From Marinobacterium weihaiense (lineage in GTDB: Bacteria > Pseudomonadota > Gammaproteobacteria > Pseudomonadales > Balneatricaceae), in contig NZ_JAHQZT010000011.1 of NCBI RefSeq assembly GCF_019061305.1, positions 35,202 to 99,201 of the forward strand: DNA of 64,000 bases, in the 5' to 3' direction. The notes under the pieces were generated by a model that made no database searches, was not told the DNA's origin, and was given only the letters and a program-made list of their open reading frames with translations. Below, piece after piece: positions 36,418-48,303 of this stretch (within the stretch, counting starts at the first letter, position 1; every line of letters begins with the position of its first letter). The translations under genes were made by a program, and so were the position numbers.

Positions 36418-38448
36418 ATGAAGCTCTATATTGCCGAAAAGCCCAGTCTTGCCCGTGCCATCGCTGCCGTTCTGCCCGGTCCGCAGAAAAAGGAGGAGGG
36501 CATGATTCGTTGCGGGGGTGACCAGGTCGTGAGCTGGTGCATTGGGCATCTGCTGGAGCAGGTGGAGCCCGATGTCTATGATCCGGCTTACAAGCAATGG
36601 CGACTGGAGCATTTGCCCATCGTGCCCGAGGAGTGGCAGTTGCGACCGCGTCAGGGCGTGGGCAAGCAGATCGCGGTACTGCGCAAGCTGGTCAAGGCCG
36701 CTGACGAAATCATCCATGCCGGGGACCCGGACCGCGAGGGCCAGCTGTTGGTGGATGAGGTGATCGACTTTCTGAAGGTGCCGGCTGCCAAGCGTGCGCA
36801 GGTGCAGCGCTGCCTGATTTCCGACCTCAACCCGGAAGCCGTTCGGCGTGCCATCGCCCGCCTCAAGCCCAATCGTGATTTCGTGCCGTTGTCGGTTTCG
36901 GCGCTGGCGCGTTCCCGGGCCGACTGGCTGTTCGGCATCAACATGACCCGTGCGCTGACAGTCAAGGGCCGCGGTGCCGGCTACGATGGCGTGCTTTCGG
37001 TGGGCCGGGTGCAGACGCCGGTACTGGGACTGGTGGTGCAGCGTGATGCCGAGATCCAGGCGTTCGAGCCCAAGCCCTACTATGAGGTGGATGCCCATTT
37101 GCTGACGCAGAAGGGGGAGGCATTCAAGGCTCGCTGGCAACCCAGCGAAGCCTGCGCACGTTTTCAGGACGAGGAGGGGCGAGTGCTGTCGAAACCACTG
37201 GCTGAAAACGTGGTGCAGCGGATTACGGGCCAGCCGGGTGTAGTCAAACAGGATGAACGCAAGACCGGGCAGCAGGCCGTGCCCTTGCCCTATAATCTGT
37301 CCGCGCTGCAGATCGATTGTGCCAAGCGCTTCGGGCTCAATGCCCAGCAGGTGCTGGATGCGGCCCAGGCACTGTACGAGCGGCATCAGCTGATTACCTA
37401 TCCCCGCTCCGACTGCCGCTACCTGCCTGCCGAGCATTTCACCGAGGCGAGCCGGGTCAGCCAGGCAGTGGCCCGCACCGAGCCGGAGCTGGTGTTGGCG
37501 GTGCAAAACGCTGACTTGAGTCTCAAATCCAAGGCCTGGAATGACAAGAAGGTCGAGGCGCACCATGCCATCATCCCGACCGCCAAGGCGGCCGCCGCGG
37601 ATCGCCTCAGCCGTGCCGAGCTGCAGGTCTACAGCCAGGTTGCGCGTCAGTATCTGATGCAATTCTATCCGCCTTGCCGTTATGCCGATCGACGTGTCGA
37701 GGTTGACATCGCCGGCGGCATCTTTGTGGCCAAGGTGCGCCAGATCATCGATCCGGGTTGGAAGGCGCTGCTCGGCAAGGAGGCGCAGGACGAAGCGGAA
37801 GGGCAGCTGCCGGTGTTGGACAAGAACGAACAGCTGCACTGTGAACGCGGGGAACTGTTGGAGAAAATGACCCAGCCGCCCAAGGCGTTCAACGATGCCA
37901 GCCTGCTGTCGGCGATGACCGGTATTGCGCGTTTTGTGCAGGATGCCGAACTGCGCAAGGTATTGCGTGACACCGATGGCTTGGGGACCGAGGCGACCCG
38001 GGCTGGCATTATCGAGCTGTTGTTCAAGCGCGGCTTTCTGCAACGCCAGGGCAAGCAGATCAATGCCACTGAGGCCGGTAAGGCGCTGATTGCCGCTTTG
38101 CCCGAGGAGTTGAGCCGACCGGATATGACGGCGCATTGGGAGTCCCAGCTCGATGCGATCAGCCGCAAGGCCTTCAACTATCAGGGCTTCATGCAGCCAC
38201 TGGAACAGGCGCTGCCGCAGTTGATCGGTCAAATCCGGCCCGATGCACTCAGCGGCATCAAGGCACCGCCACGCGGCAAGTCCGCCCGGAGCAAGTCCGG
38301 CAAGGGCCAGGGGCGCAAGAAAAGCGGTTTGCCGAGTGGTTCGTCTACGGGGACGGCCGGCAGCGCGTCAAAGCGTGGCACCCGTCGCAGTGGCGCCAGC
38401 AAGCGCAGCATTGCGGGGCCGCGCACACGGGTCAAAGCGGCCCCCTGA
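36418..38448 (+). CDS. topB: DNA topoisomerase III
   Basis: A type IA topoisomerase of 676 residues that decatenates DNA. The TOPRIM domain begins at the N-terminus with [18 protein letters not shown] and has the acidic DPDREGQ. The active-site tyrosine is in [13 protein letters not shown] near residue 328. The C-terminal 60 residues form a lysine/arginine/serine-rich tail ([18 protein letters not shown]) without the zinc fingers of topoisomerase I. This is as expected for TopB, although the tail is more basic than usual. Confidence 0.95.
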   Translation: MKLYIAEKPSLARAIAAVLPGPQKKEEGMIRCGGDQVVSWCIGHLLEQVEPDVYDPAYKQWRLEHLPIVPEEWQLRPRQGVGKQIAVLRKLVKAADEIIHAGDPDREGQLLVDEVIDFLKVPAAKRAQVQRCLISDLNPEAVRRAIARLKPNRDFVPLSVSALARSRADWLFGINMTRALTVKGRGAGYDGVLSVGRVQTPVLGLVVQRDAEIQAFEPKPYYEVDAHLLTQKGEAFKARWQPSEACARFQDEEGRVLSKPLAENVVQRITGQPGVVKQDERKTGQQAVPLPYNLSALQIDCAKRFGLNAQQVLDAAQALYERHQLITYPRSDCRYLPAEHFTEASRVSQAVARTEPELVLAVQNADLSLKSKAWNDKKVEAHHAIIPTAKAAAADRLSRAELQVYSQVARQYLMQFYPPCRYADRRVEVDIAGGIFVAKVRQIIDPGWKALLGKEAQDEAEGQLPVLDKNEQLHCERGELLEKMTQPPKAFNDASLLSAMTGIARFVQDAELRKVLRDTDGLGTEATRAGIIELLFKRGFLQRQGKQINATEAGKALIAALPEELSRPDMTAHWESQLDAISRKAFNYQGFMQPLEQALPQLIGQIRPDALSGIKAPPRGKSARSKSGKGQGRKKSGLPSGSSTGTAGSASKRGTRRSGASKRSIAGPRTRVKAAP

Positions 38449-38547
38449 GTGGGCCGGGGTGGTGACCTGAACGTCCTGAGTGGTTACCCTTAAGAGGTTA
38501 ACGATCGCTGCAGACAACCCAACAAGTGCACAACCGAGGGATGGAAC

Positions 38548-39987
38548 ATGCTGGAAAAACGCGAATTCTATATCAACGGCCAGTGGGTCGCGCCGGCGCA
38601 GGCCGCCGATCTTGAGGTCATCGACCCGTCAACGGAGCAGGTATGTGCGATGATTTCGCTGGGCAGTCAGGCCGACACCGATGCGGCCGTTGCGGCGGCA
38701 CGCGCGGCCTTTGACAGCTGGAGCCAGACCCGCCGTGAAGCGCGCCTGGAGCTGCTGGAAAAGCTGTATGCACAGTACAAGGCCCGCTCGGCGGAAATGG
38801 CCGAGGCGATCTCGCTGGAAATGGGCGCGCCCATCGCGCTGGCCCAGACCGCGCAGTGGGGCACCGGTGCCAGTCATTTGAAGAACTTCATCCGCGTGCT
38901 GCGCGAATATGACTTCGAAACGCCGCTGGGCGAGCATGCGCCCGGCAACCAGGTTCTACGCGAACCCATCGGGGTCTGCGGGCTGATTACGCCTTGGAAC
39001 TGGCCCATGAATCAGGTCACCCTCAAGGTGGTGGCGGCTCTGGCGGCAGGCTGTACCATGGTGCTTAAACCGTCTGAAATCGCACCGCTGTCGGCCATGT
39101 TGTTTGCCGAGATGATCGATGCGGCCGGTTTTCCGGCGGGCGTGTTCAACCTGGTGAACGGTGATGGCCCCGGTGTCGGCACCCAGCTGTCCGGTCACCC
39201 GGACATCGACATGATCTCCTTCACCGGCTCAACCCGTGCAGGGCGGGCCATTTCCCGCAACGCCGCCGATACCGTCAAGCGTGTCAGTCTTGAGCTGGGT
39301 GGCAAGGGGGCCAATATCCTGTTTGCCGATGCGGATGAAAAGGCCGTAGTTCGGGGGGTACGCCACTGCTTCATGAACTCCGGCCAGTCCTGCAACGCAC
39401 CCACCCGCATGCTGGTGGAGCGCCCCCTGTATGAACAGGCGGTGCAAACGGCCATTGAGGTGGCCGCCAAGACGGAGGTCAACCAGGCTTCGCTGGAAGG
39501 CAAACATATTGGCCCGGTAGTGTCTCAGGCCCAGTTCGACAAGATCCAGGGGCTGATTCAACAGGGCATTGATGAAGGTGCACGGCTGGTCGCCGGTGGC
39601 CTTGGCAAGCCGGATGGCATGGATGAAGGCTACTTTGTACGCCCGACCGTGTTTGCCGACGTGAACAATGATATGACCATCGCCCGCGAGGAAATTTTTG
39701 GTCCCGTGCTGGCCATGATTCCCTTCGATACCGAAGAAGAGGCTATTCGTATCGCCAATGACAGTCCTTACGGCCTGACGCATTATGTGCAGACACAGGA
39801 CGGCGCCAAGGCAAATCGAGTGGCGCGCCAGCTGCGGGCCGGCATGGTGCAGATGAATGGCGAGGCGCTGGGTGGCGGTGCCCCCTTCGGTGGCTACAAA
39901 CAGTCTGGCAACGGCCGTGAAGGTGGCCCCTGGGGGTTGGAAGAATACCTGGAAGTGAAGGTCGTGACCGGCTGGACAGCCGGTTGA
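38548..39987 (+). CDS. NAD-dependent aldehyde dehydrogenase
   Basis: A 479-residue aldehyde dehydrogenase superfamily enzyme. The catalytic cysteine is in NSGQSCNAPTRML, the general-base glutamate is in LELGGKGANILF, and the cofactor loop is in SFTGSTRAGRAI. PWNWPMNQ and the C-terminal GGYKQSGNGREGG are also present. It resembles broad-specificity aliphatic or phenylacetaldehyde-type members, but the substrate cannot be assigned. It is probably a separate unit, as about 100 bases separate it from topB. Confidence 0.92.
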   Translation: MLEKREFYINGQWVAPAQAADLEVIDPSTEQVCAMISLGSQADTDAAVAAARAAFDSWSQTRREARLELLEKLYAQYKARSAEMAEAISLEMGAPIALAQTAQWGTGASHLKNFIRVLREYDFETPLGEHAPGNQVLREPIGVCGLITPWNWPMNQVTLKVVAALAAGCTMVLKPSEIAPLSAMLFAEMIDAAGFPAGVFNLVNGDGPGVGTQLSGHPDIDMISFTGSTRAGRAISRNAADTVKRVSLELGGKGANILFADADEKAVVRGVRHCFMNSGQSCNAPTRMLVERPLYEQAVQTAIEVAAKTEVNQASLEGKHIGPVVSQAQFDKIQGLIQQGIDEGARLVAGGLGKPDGMDEGYFVRPTVFADVNNDMTIAREEIFGPVLAMIPFDTEEEAIRIANDSPYGLTHYVQTQDGAKANRVARQLRAGMVQMNGEALGGGAPFGGYKQSGNGREGGPWGLEEYLEVKVVTGWTAG

Positions 39988-40005
39988 CCCACCGGCCGGT
40001 TCGCG

Positions 40006-41616
40006 TCAGGGCGCAACCGGCATTAGAATCTCGGCCGCCAGTGCCTGCTGCAGTTCATCCATGTTCAGTGGCAGCGGGCCCGGCCTTGAGCAGTTGGCGT
40101 GGCGCCAGCCCACGTATCGGTTGCGGCCCTCTTGCTTGGCGCGATAGAGCGCCATGTCTGCCACCTTGAACACTGCTGTCCATGACGTGCCTGGTGCCGG
40201 CAGGTTATTGGTTGCGACAGTCATGAAACCGATGGAACAGGTCAGGGCAATCCGCCCATCCACAAACGGGCGTTGCTCGGTCTGTCGACGGATACGCTCG
40301 GCCACTTCGGCGGCCTGCTCAATGTCGGTCAGTTGGCAAATGGCCAGAAACTCTTCACCGCCGGTGCGGATCAGTAGGTCGTCTTCGCGGCAGCAGGACC
40401 GCAGGTGCTGTGCAAATTCATGCAGAATCCGGTCACCAATGTCATGGCCATAGGTATCATTGATACGCTTGAAGTGGTCCAGGTCTACATACATGACCAT
40501 GGCACAGTGGTCCGGTCGCCAGCGTTGGGGCTGGCGAAGTGCGAGTTCCAGTGCGCGCCGGTTGCCCAGCTCGGTCAGCGGATCGGTCAGGCTGTCCTGT
40601 TTGAGACGGTCCCGGTCGTTGATGATATCGGCACGGTCGGCCGAGAGGCGCAACGCCATGTCCTGAAACGCCCGTGACAGGTCTGCCAGCTCATCCTTGC
40701 CAGGGTGGGCTTCAAATGCAGACAGCGTCTGCGAACGGGAAAACTGCTGTACGGCTTGCTGCAGCTCCAATACGGGCTTGACCAGATAGTGGCGCAGCAG
40801 GAGGTAGGTGAAGAACACGCCGATTAACCCCACGCAAAAAATGATGGCCATCAGCTGATAGGTGGACGCGAGCGTCTGCTTCAGGAACGGGCGCCCACCA
40901 TGCAACTCCACCCGCAGGGCTTCAGAGCCGTCGCCCAGCAGCGGGAGCCAGATGCGACTGATGCTCTCACGGTCGGATGGAAGCAGGACTTGGGTAGGTT
41001 CTGTTGGAAGAGCGTCCAGTACCAGAGAAATATCCGGCGTTACGGCCTCTTCCAGCGTGTTGGTGACACCCGGGTCGATCATGCGGCCAAAGTAGAGCAT
41101 GCCGGCTATCGGGCCGCTGCCGTCCGTGCGCCGCACGGGGCTGGCGGCCACCATCAGCACCATATTGTTGATGTTGACCAGGCCGCTGCCGCCCTGAGCC
41201 AGGGCATGGCTGACAGAGCCGCTCAGCAGGCGGTCAGTGAGTCCTTTACGCAGCGGAATCGTCCGGTGGGTAGTGCGCAGCAGGACCGGGCGTCCGGCCC
41301 TCGCGATAAGCACAAAGTCCATGCTCATTTCACCCAGAGTACCTTCGGCGAGGGTTGCGCGCACAAAATCCGGGTTGTTTCGGTTCAGGTAGTCATGGGT
41401 TTCATCCCAATGCCCCCAGTCAACGGCGAACTGTTCAATATGCTTGATTTCGCGCTGAACGGCTCTTTTGGCGCTTTGAAGCTCTTGCTTCAGGCCACTG
41501 ATTTCCAGTGACTCCACTTTCGGAATGACGAGCAGGTGTTCGACCAGCCAGATACCTGAACCGAGAAAACCGAGCAGCAGCAACAGGCTGATGAGCAGCT
41601 TGGATCTGATCTTCAT
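40006..41616 (-). CDS. CHASE4-domain diguanylate cyclase
   Basis: A 536-residue membrane c-di-GMP synthase. The start at 41616 (MKIRSKLLISLLLLL) places a membrane helix at the N-terminus; earlier in-frame ATGs give a long unlikely extension. The periplasmic CHASE4 domain (about 50-200) shows its typical DWGHWDETHDYLNRNNPDFV. A second helix (IIFCVGLIGVFFTYLLL), a HAMP-like linker and the GGDEF domain follow. The active site GGEEF is intact with an RxxD (REDD) inhibitory site five residues earlier. The periplasmic signal is unknown. It is convergent with the aldehyde dehydrogenase gene. Confidence 0.9.
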   Translation of the reverse strand: MKIRSKLLISLLLLLGFLGSGIWLVEHLLVIPKVESLEISGLKQELQSAKRAVQREIKHIEQFAVDWGHWDETHDYLNRNNPDFVRATLAEGTLGEMSMDFVLIARAGRPVLLRTTHRTIPLRKGLTDRLLSGSVSHALAQGGSGLVNINNMVLMVAASPVRRTDGSGPIAGMLYFGRMIDPGVTNTLEEAVTPDISLVLDALPTEPTQVLLPSDRESISRIWLPLLGDGSEALRVELHGGRPFLKQTLASTYQLMAIIFCVGLIGVFFTYLLLRHYLVKPVLELQQAVQQFSRSQTLSAFEAHPGKDELADLSRAFQDMALRLSADRADIINDRDRLKQDSLTDPLTELGNRRALELALRQPQRWRPDHCAMVMYVDLDHFKRINDTYGHDIGDRILHEFAQHLRSCCREDDLLIRTGGEEFLAICQLTDIEQAAEVAERIRRQTEQRPFVDGRIALTCSIGFMTVATNNLPAPGTSWTAVFKVADMALYRAKQEGRNRYVGWRHANCSRPGPLPLNMDELQQALAAEILMPVAP

Positions 41617-41761
41617 GCGCAGGGTCGCCTTTGAGGTTGTCAAAACCATTGTGCATCTGGAAGAAAGGGTTTTAAAGCCGCGCGCCAGTGCAATCGCGTC
41701 AACAAGCAGGAGCCATAAAGAGCATGGTACAGGTGTTCGGAAGGTGAGCGTAGTGTGAAGG

Positions 41762-41778
41762 CTGATACTATGTATCAG
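41762..41778. repeat. Short perfect inverted repeat
   Basis: CTGATAC (41762-41768) and GTATCAG (41772-41778) surround TAT in the gap between the cyclase promoter and the LysR 3' end. It may be an operator for the cyclase gene. Confidence 0.3.
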
Positions 41779-41826
41779 GAAGTGTGGCGGAATAGATACT
41801 GTTTTGGATTTTGATGGCGCGAGTAA

Positions 41827-41848
41827 GGGGGTACGTGACAGTACCCCC
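41827..41848 (-). terminator. Hairpin after the LysR gene
   Basis: GGGGGTAC (41827-41834) pairs with GTACCCCC (41841-41848) just beyond the LysR stop. The minus-strand continuation is TTACTCG, so the U-run is poor. Confidence 0.5.
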
Positions 41849-41858
41849 GATGAGCGCA

Positions 41859-42773
41859 TCAACCCGCCAAGTGCACCAGACGGCTCTGGACCCAGGGATG
41901 ATCGCGCAGGCGCTCGGTCATGTGATCCAGGAACGCACGTACACGCGGATTCAGATTGCGGCGGCTGGCGTAAAGCGCGTTGATTTCAAGAGGCTCCAGA
42001 TCGAAATCGCCCAGAACGCGCACGATAGTGCCATCCTGTACCAGTTCGCTGCAGAACACCTCCGGCAGGCGGCCGATACCATGGCCCTGCAGAATCATCT
42101 CGCGCACAAAACTCAGACTGTTGGTGCGCAAGCGCCCGCCCATAGTGACCGGCTCATGGTTATTCCAGTTGATGAAGCGCAAGTGATCAAAGGGCTTCAG
42201 CAGTGTGATGCACTGGTGACGTGCCAGATCATCCGGCGTCTGCGGCATGCCGTTTGCCTCAATGTACGCGGGCGTGGCGAACAAGCCACGATGCAAGCCG
42301 GCGATATGACGTGCAATCAGGCTGGAGTTGGGCAGGGGGCCCAGTCGCAGTGTCAGATCAACGCCTTCCTCGATCAAGTCAACCGTACGGGTGCTCAGCT
42401 CCACATCGACTTCGATGCGGGGGTAGGCTTCCATGAAGCTGCAGATGACTTCGTTCATCATGAACACGCCGATCTCGGTGGGCATGGTCAGACGCAGGCG
42501 GCCGCGCAGCTCGGTCTTGGAGGCGCTGATATCGTCCTGAACCGCTTCCAGGTCGTCCACCAGCGGCTGGGCACGTGAAAACAGCTCTTCACCTTCCGCC
42601 GTCAGCTTGAGCTTGCGGGTGGTGCGTTGTATCAGTCGAATCCCCAGGGTATCTTCCAACTGGGCGATACGGCGGCTGATGGTGGATTTTTGCACGTTGA
42701 GACTTTCAGCCGCGGCGGTGAAACTCCCGGTTTCTACCACGCGAATAAACAGGCTCAGATCGTTAAGGTTCAT
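41859..42773 (-). CDS. LysR family transcriptional regulator
   Basis: A 304-residue LysR regulator beginning MNLNDLSLFIRVVETGSF, with a standard winged helix (FTAAAESLNVQKSTISRRI) and a substrate-binding effector domain. The start at 42773 has GGAG six bases upstream; an upstream in-frame extension runs into the SufS-SufE gene. It follows that gene by 34 bases on the same strand and may be the last member of that operon. The closest type appears to be the small-pathway CrgA-like group, but targets are unknown. Confidence 0.9.
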   Translation of the reverse strand: MNLNDLSLFIRVVETGSFTAAAESLNVQKSTISRRIAQLEDTLGIRLIQRTTRKLKLTAEGEELFSRAQPLVDDLEAVQDDISASKTELRGRLRLTMPTEIGVFMMNEVICSFMEAYPRIEVDVELSTRTVDLIEEGVDLTLRLGPLPNSSLIARHIAGLHRGLFATPAYIEANGMPQTPDDLARHQCITLLKPFDHLRFINWNNHEPVTMGGRLRTNSLSFVREMILQGHGIGRLPEVFCSELVQDGTIVRVLGDFDLEPLEINALYASRRNLNPRVRAFLDHMTERLRDHPWVQSRLVHLAG

Positions 42774-42807
42774 CAAATACTCCAGAACAGATCGGCGGCG
42801 CCCGGGC

Positions 42808-44462
42808 TCATTGTTCCGGGTTACAAGCGAAGGCCTGCAACGCACGGATGATGGCCAGCAGTCCATTGCCCCGAGACGGGCTCAGGTGTCGCTGAATATC
42901 AAGTTGACTCAGTGTAGTGTTCAGATCAGTGGCCAGAAGCTCTGCGGGTGTCAGGCCGTTGACCTGTTCGATCAGCAGTGCCAGCAAGGCGCGCAGAATG
43001 CGGGCGTCGGCATCCGCCTGGCAGTGCAGGCGCCCGTTGGCATCGAGCTCGGTGATAAGCCATACCCGGGATTCACAGCCCTGAAGCAAAAAGCGATCCT
43101 GCTTGACTGCGGGTGGCAGGGCCTCACAGGCCTGCCCCAGGCGCATCAGGGCCTGGTAGCGACTGGTCCAGTCGGTTGCGGAGTATACGCTTTTTAGCGC
43201 GTTTTGGTAGTCACTTTGTTCCAATTCTGCAACAGGCACGGTGTTTTTCTGGCTTTGCACCAGTGCATCCAGTACCCGAGCCAGGCGTTCGGCCTCGTCA
43301 AGGCTATTGTAGCAGGCAAAGGATGCCCGCAGGGTGCCAGGCAGCCCCAGCGCCTGCATCAGCGGCATGGCACAGTGATGACCGGCGCGCACGGCGATAC
43401 CGTGGCGATCCAGCCAGTGCGCCACATCCTGCTGGTGATGGCCAGCCAGTTCAAATGATACCAGACTGACGCGCTGGTGGCCGGAGGCGATGGCTTTAAA
43501 GCCCGGTACCTGGGCGCAGCTTTCAAGGGCGTGTGTCAGCAGTGACTGTTCGTGGGTTTCCATGGCGACGCGGTCCTGAGTCGACAGGTACTCTATGGCC
43601 GCGGCGAGACCGATGGCACCGGCAATGTGCGGTGTGCCGGCCTCGAACTTGAACGGCAGTCCGGCATAGGTAGTGCCGTCAAAGCTGACCCGTTCGATCA
43701 TTTCGCCCCCGGCTTGCCAGGGCGGCATGGCGTCCAGCAGTTCGCGGCGTCCCCAGAGGGCGCCGATGCCGGTGGGGCCGAACAGCTTGTGGCCGGAAAA
43801 AGCGTAAAAATCACAAGCCAGTGAGCTTATATCCACATCAAAGTGGGGCACGGCCTGGGCGCCGTCCACCAGCACAGTGGCACCGGCATCACGAGCCTCC
43901 TGACACAACGTTGCCACTGGATAGATGGTTCCCAAGGCGTTGGAAACATGGCTCAGGGCCACCAATGCCGGCTGGCGTGATAGCAGCTGCCGATAGGCGT
44001 CCAGGTCGATATCGCCGTCGGCCTGCAGGGGAATGACTTCAATGAGGGCGCCGGTGATTTCTGCCAAGCGTTGCCAGGGCACGATATTGGCGTGGTGCGA
44101 ACTCTGCATCAGCAGTATGCGATCACCGGCACGCAGGTTGTGCTGGCCCCAGCTGTAAGCAACCAGGTTGATCGCTTCGGTGGTGCCACGGGTCCAGATC
44201 AGGCAGCGGCTGTCATCGATGCCCAGCCAGCGCGCCAGACGTTCGCGGGCCTGTTCAAACGCCAGGGTTGCCTGGGCCGACAGCGCGTGACTGCCGCGGT
44301 GCACGTTGGCATTGCCGGTCTTGTAGAAGCGGTTGAGTGCATCGATTACCGGACGGGGCTTGAGCGTGGTAGCCGCGTTATCCAGGTACACCAGCGGCTG
44401 ACCGTGCACACGCACGGACAGCTGCGGGAAGTCACGGCGCCAGCGCTTGGGGTCGCTCTGAC

Positions 44463-44466
<4 letters not shown>
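42808..44466 (-). CDS. Cysteine desulfurase SufS fused to SufE
   Basis: A 552-residue two-domain protein. Residues 1 to about 400 form a SufS/CsdA-type PLP cysteine desulfurase: PLP lysine in FSGHKLFGPTGIG and the persulfide cysteine in RAGHHCAMPLMQ. Residues about 405-552 form a SufE/CsdE sulfur acceptor with its cysteine in LLQGCESRVW. The fusion would pass persulfide sulfur within one chain. It is not in a suf gene cluster. The start overlaps the DUF2069 stop by four bases, placing it in the arsC-like/wrbA-like operon. The sulfur is destined for Fe-S clusters or another sulfur carrier; which one cannot be told. Confidence 0.93.
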
Positions 44467-45798
<1,332 letters not shown>

Positions 45799-45835
45799 TG
45801 AGTGCTCCGTTTCAGGCTTTCATTAGGCTGATGAG

Positions 45836-45854
45836 CGCCCTATTGTATAGGGCG
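45836..45854. promoter_or_regulatory. Palindrome in the arsC-like/yihY divergent promoter
   Basis: CGCCCTATTGTATAGGGCG is a perfect eight-base inverted repeat around TGT. TGCTCCG (45803-45809) is also inverted as CGGAGCA (45853-45859). It is a plausible shared operator for the two divergent transcription units. Confidence 0.45.
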
Positions 45855-45895
45855 GAGCAACAATTAGTTAAGAGCGTTTCAGTAAGAGACCGGAT

Positions 45896-47137
45896 ATGCA
45901 AAAGGGATCATTGTCGGCAGTCGTGACATTCGTGCGTTTGCTGGCACAGCAGTTTCAAGCCAACCAGGGCATTCTCAATGCGGCCGCCCTGACCTATACC
46001 ACCCTGTTCGCGGTGGTACCATTGATGACCGTATCCTATTCCATGCTGGCTGCCGTACCCAATTTCAAAGGGGTGGGCGAGCAGATTCAGGCCTGGATCT
46101 TCGAGAATTTCGTGCCAGCCACCGGTGAGGTGGTGCAGGACTACTTGGGCACCTTTTCCTCCCAGGCCCAGAGTCTGACCGTGGTCGGTATCATCTTTCT
46201 GGCCGTGACCTCGATCATGATGATGAAAAACATCGAGGCCGCGTTCAACCGTATCTGGCGCGTGGCCGAACCGCGTAAGGGCCTGTCCAGTTTCCTGCTG
46301 TACTGGGCGGTGCTAAGCTTGGGGCCCATTCTGGTGGGCCTGGGGCTGCTGCTGACTTCCTATATCGCCAGTCTTTCAATTTTCACCAGCACGACCGATC
46401 TGGTGGGCAAGGCCCGGCTGCTGTCGCTGTTGCCGCCACTGTTTTCGGCGCTGGCATTCATGTTGTTGTATGCCGCTGTCCCCAACTGTCGGGTGCCCCT
46501 GCGCAGCGCGGCCATTGGCGGTCTTTTTGCGGCAGTACTGTTTGAGCTTGCCAAGCGCGGCTTTGTGCAGTTTGTCACCCTGTCGCCGTCCTATCAGCTG
46601 ATCTACGGCGCTTTTGCGGCAGTGCCGTTGTTCCTGCTGTGGATCTATATCAGCTGGATGATCATTCTGCTGGGAGCCGAATTGACCCGGCTGCTCACCG
46701 TGTCACGCCTGGACAAACAGCGCCTGCACGAACCGCATCTGTACACTGTGCTGGCCGTGTTGCAGCGGCTGTGGGTGGCGCAGCAGGAGGGCGAGCCGTT
46801 GGCCGATCGCGTGTTGCTGAAGGAGGTGCCGGGGCTGGATCAGGGGCGCTGGGACGACTACGTTCAACTGCTGATCGATGCCGGTTTGGTGCGGCGCACG
46901 GAAGGTGGGCAATACCTGCTGAGTCGAGACCTGAGTCGTTATACGCTGTTGCAATTGCAACGTGCGCTGCCTTGGCCGCTGCCAGACCCCCTCGATGGTT
47001 ATGAGCAGCCCTGGCAAACCGAGTTGCACAACCGGTTGCAGATGTTGCAACGTCAGCGCGGGGTGGTTTTGAATATCAGCTTGCAGGATCTCTATCGGCG
47101 TGGACATATTCCAACCCTTGAGCAGATACAGGAATAA
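45896..47137 (+). CDS. YihY family inner-membrane protein
   Basis: A 413-residue integral membrane protein of the YihY/BrkB (UPF0761) family. The N-terminal 270 residues hold six membrane helices with the family block NAAALTYTTLFAVVPL. The C-terminal 140 residues form a soluble winged-helix-like extension, seen in many gammaproteobacterial members. YihY was once thought to be RNase BN; that activity is now assigned elsewhere and the role remains unknown. It is followed after two bases by the acylphosphatase gene, so the two are co-transcribed. Confidence 0.9.
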   Translation: MQKGSLSAVVTFVRLLAQQFQANQGILNAAALTYTTLFAVVPLMTVSYSMLAAVPNFKGVGEQIQAWIFENFVPATGEVVQDYLGTFSSQAQSLTVVGIIFLAVTSIMMMKNIEAAFNRIWRVAEPRKGLSSFLLYWAVLSLGPILVGLGLLLTSYIASLSIFTSTTDLVGKARLLSLLPPLFSALAFMLLYAAVPNCRVPLRSAAIGGLFAAVLFELAKRGFVQFVTLSPSYQLIYGAFAAVPLFLLWIYISWMIILLGAELTRLLTVSRLDKQRLHEPHLYTVLAVLQRLWVAQQEGEPLADRVLLKEVPGLDQGRWDDYVQLLIDAGLVRRTEGGQYLLSRDLSRYTLLQLQRALPWPLPDPLDGYEQPWQTELHNRLQMLQRQRGVVLNISLQDLYRRGHIPTLEQIQE

Positions 47138-47139
47138 TT

Positions 47140-47430
47140 ATGGCAAAGATCTGTGTGCATGCAGTAGTCAGTGGGCGCGTGCAGGGCGTCTGGTTCCGTC
47201 ATTTCACCCGTGAGCAGGCCGAAGCCAGTGCGCTGACCGGTTGGGTGCGCAACCTGCCGGACGGGCGAGTTGAGGCCATGCTGTGCGGCGAGGAAAAGGC
47301 CGTTCGCCACGTCGAGGCTTGGCTGAGCCAGGGGCCCGAGTTGGCCAACGTGGCCGAAGTGGTCTCCAGCGATGCGCCCTTTGACGATGAATTGGAGGGC
47401 TTTCTGATCAGGGACTCAGACGCTGTTTGA
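47140..47430 (+). CDS. Acylphosphatase
   Basis: A 96-residue enzyme hydrolysing acyl-phosphate bonds such as those of carbamoyl or acetyl phosphate. The signature [18 protein letters not shown] contains the catalytic arginine, and [12 protein letters not shown] contains the catalytic asparagine. The length is normal. Its last 23 bases overlap the 3' end of the convergent trpI gene. Confidence 0.93.
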   Translation: MAKICVHAVVSGRVQGVWFRHFTREQAEASALTGWVRNLPDGRVEAMLCGEEKAVRHVEAWLSQGPELANVAEVVSSDAPFDDELEGFLIRDSDAV

Positions 47431-48289
47431 GCCACTGCGCCAATTGCTGAGCGCGCGGGTCCCGTGCGCCCCTGGGAAGCCATAGCGTCAACTGAGCCTC
47501 GGTTTCGATAAAGCCCCAGGGAGCCAGCAGGCGGCCGGTGCGCAGATCTTCCTCCACCAGGTACTCCGGTGCAATGGCAACCCCCAGTCCAACCAGCGCT
47601 GCCTCCAGCATGTAGTTGAGGTGATCGAAGGACTGCTGCGGCTGCAGTGCGTGGCTGTCGAGTCCGAACCGGTCGCACCATTCCGGCCAGGCCTGAGGGC
47701 GTGACAGGGTTTGCAGCAGAGGCAGTCGCTGCAGGCTGTCCGGTGCCGGATCCTCGCTGCCCACTAGCAGGTCCGGGCGCAGCACCGGACCGATGCGCTC
47801 CGGTGCCAACTCGATCACGTCCTGATCGGCCGGCCAGGGTGGGGTGGCAAAGCGCAGTGCCGCATCGATGCCGGTGCGAAGGGGCTGCTCTTCATCGATG
47901 GCGGTCAAGTGCAGCTCCAGCCCCGGACAGTCATGTTTCAATAAGTCCAGCCGTGGAATGAACCAGCGCGCCAGAAAGCTGCCCGAACAGCCAAGCACGA
48001 AAGGAGCGTCTTCCGCCTCGCGGCGCAATTGATCACAGGTCTGCTCCAGCTGAGAGAAAACCTGGGTCGTGGTCGTGGCCAGGCGGGCCCCGGCCGGCGT
48101 GAGCCGTACGCCGCGACCGGCACGCTCGAACAGCGTTAGACCCAACTGCTCCTCCAGCTGTCGAATTTGCCGGCTGACGGCACCGTGCGTCACGTGCAGC
48201 TGCTCGGCAGCGGCTGACATGCTGAGTGTGCGGGCCGTGGTATCAAAGGCGCGCAGGGCGTTCAAAGAAGGCAGGGTGGTACGGGTCAT
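47408..48289 (-). CDS. trpI: LysR-type activator of tryptophan synthase genes
   Basis: A 293-residue LysR regulator beginning [17 protein letters not shown], the GcvA/TrpI subgroup opening, with helix-turn-helix [20 protein letters not shown]. It is divergent from trpBA exactly as TrpI is in Pseudomonas, where it activates trpBA in response to indoleglycerol phosphate. A LysR-type dyad lies in the 102-base gap. Position is the main evidence for TrpI rather than another member of this subgroup. Confidence 0.85.
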   Translation of the reverse strand: MTRTTLPSLNALRAFDTTARTLSMSAAAEQLHVTHGAVSRQIRQLEEQLGLTLFERAGRGVRLTPAGARLATTTTQVFSQLEQTCDQLRREAEDAPFVLGCSGSFLARWFIPRLDLLKHDCPGLELHLTAIDEEQPLRTGIDAALRFATPPWPADQDVIELAPERIGPVLRPDLLVGSEDPAPDSLQRLPLLQTLSRPQAWPEWCDRFGLDSHALQPQQSFDHLNYMLEAALVGLGVAIAPEYLVEEDLRTGRLLAPWGFIETEAQLTLWLPRGARDPRAQQLAQWLKQRLSP

Positions 48290-48303
48290 GGCTGTTACTT
48301 TTT

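Noticed and set aside
35725..38232. 835-codon minus-strand frame extending doxX back through topB
   Set aside because: Only the last 148 codons match DoxX and have a ribosome site. The rest is low-complexity antisense of topB, which has full family motifs on the plus strand.
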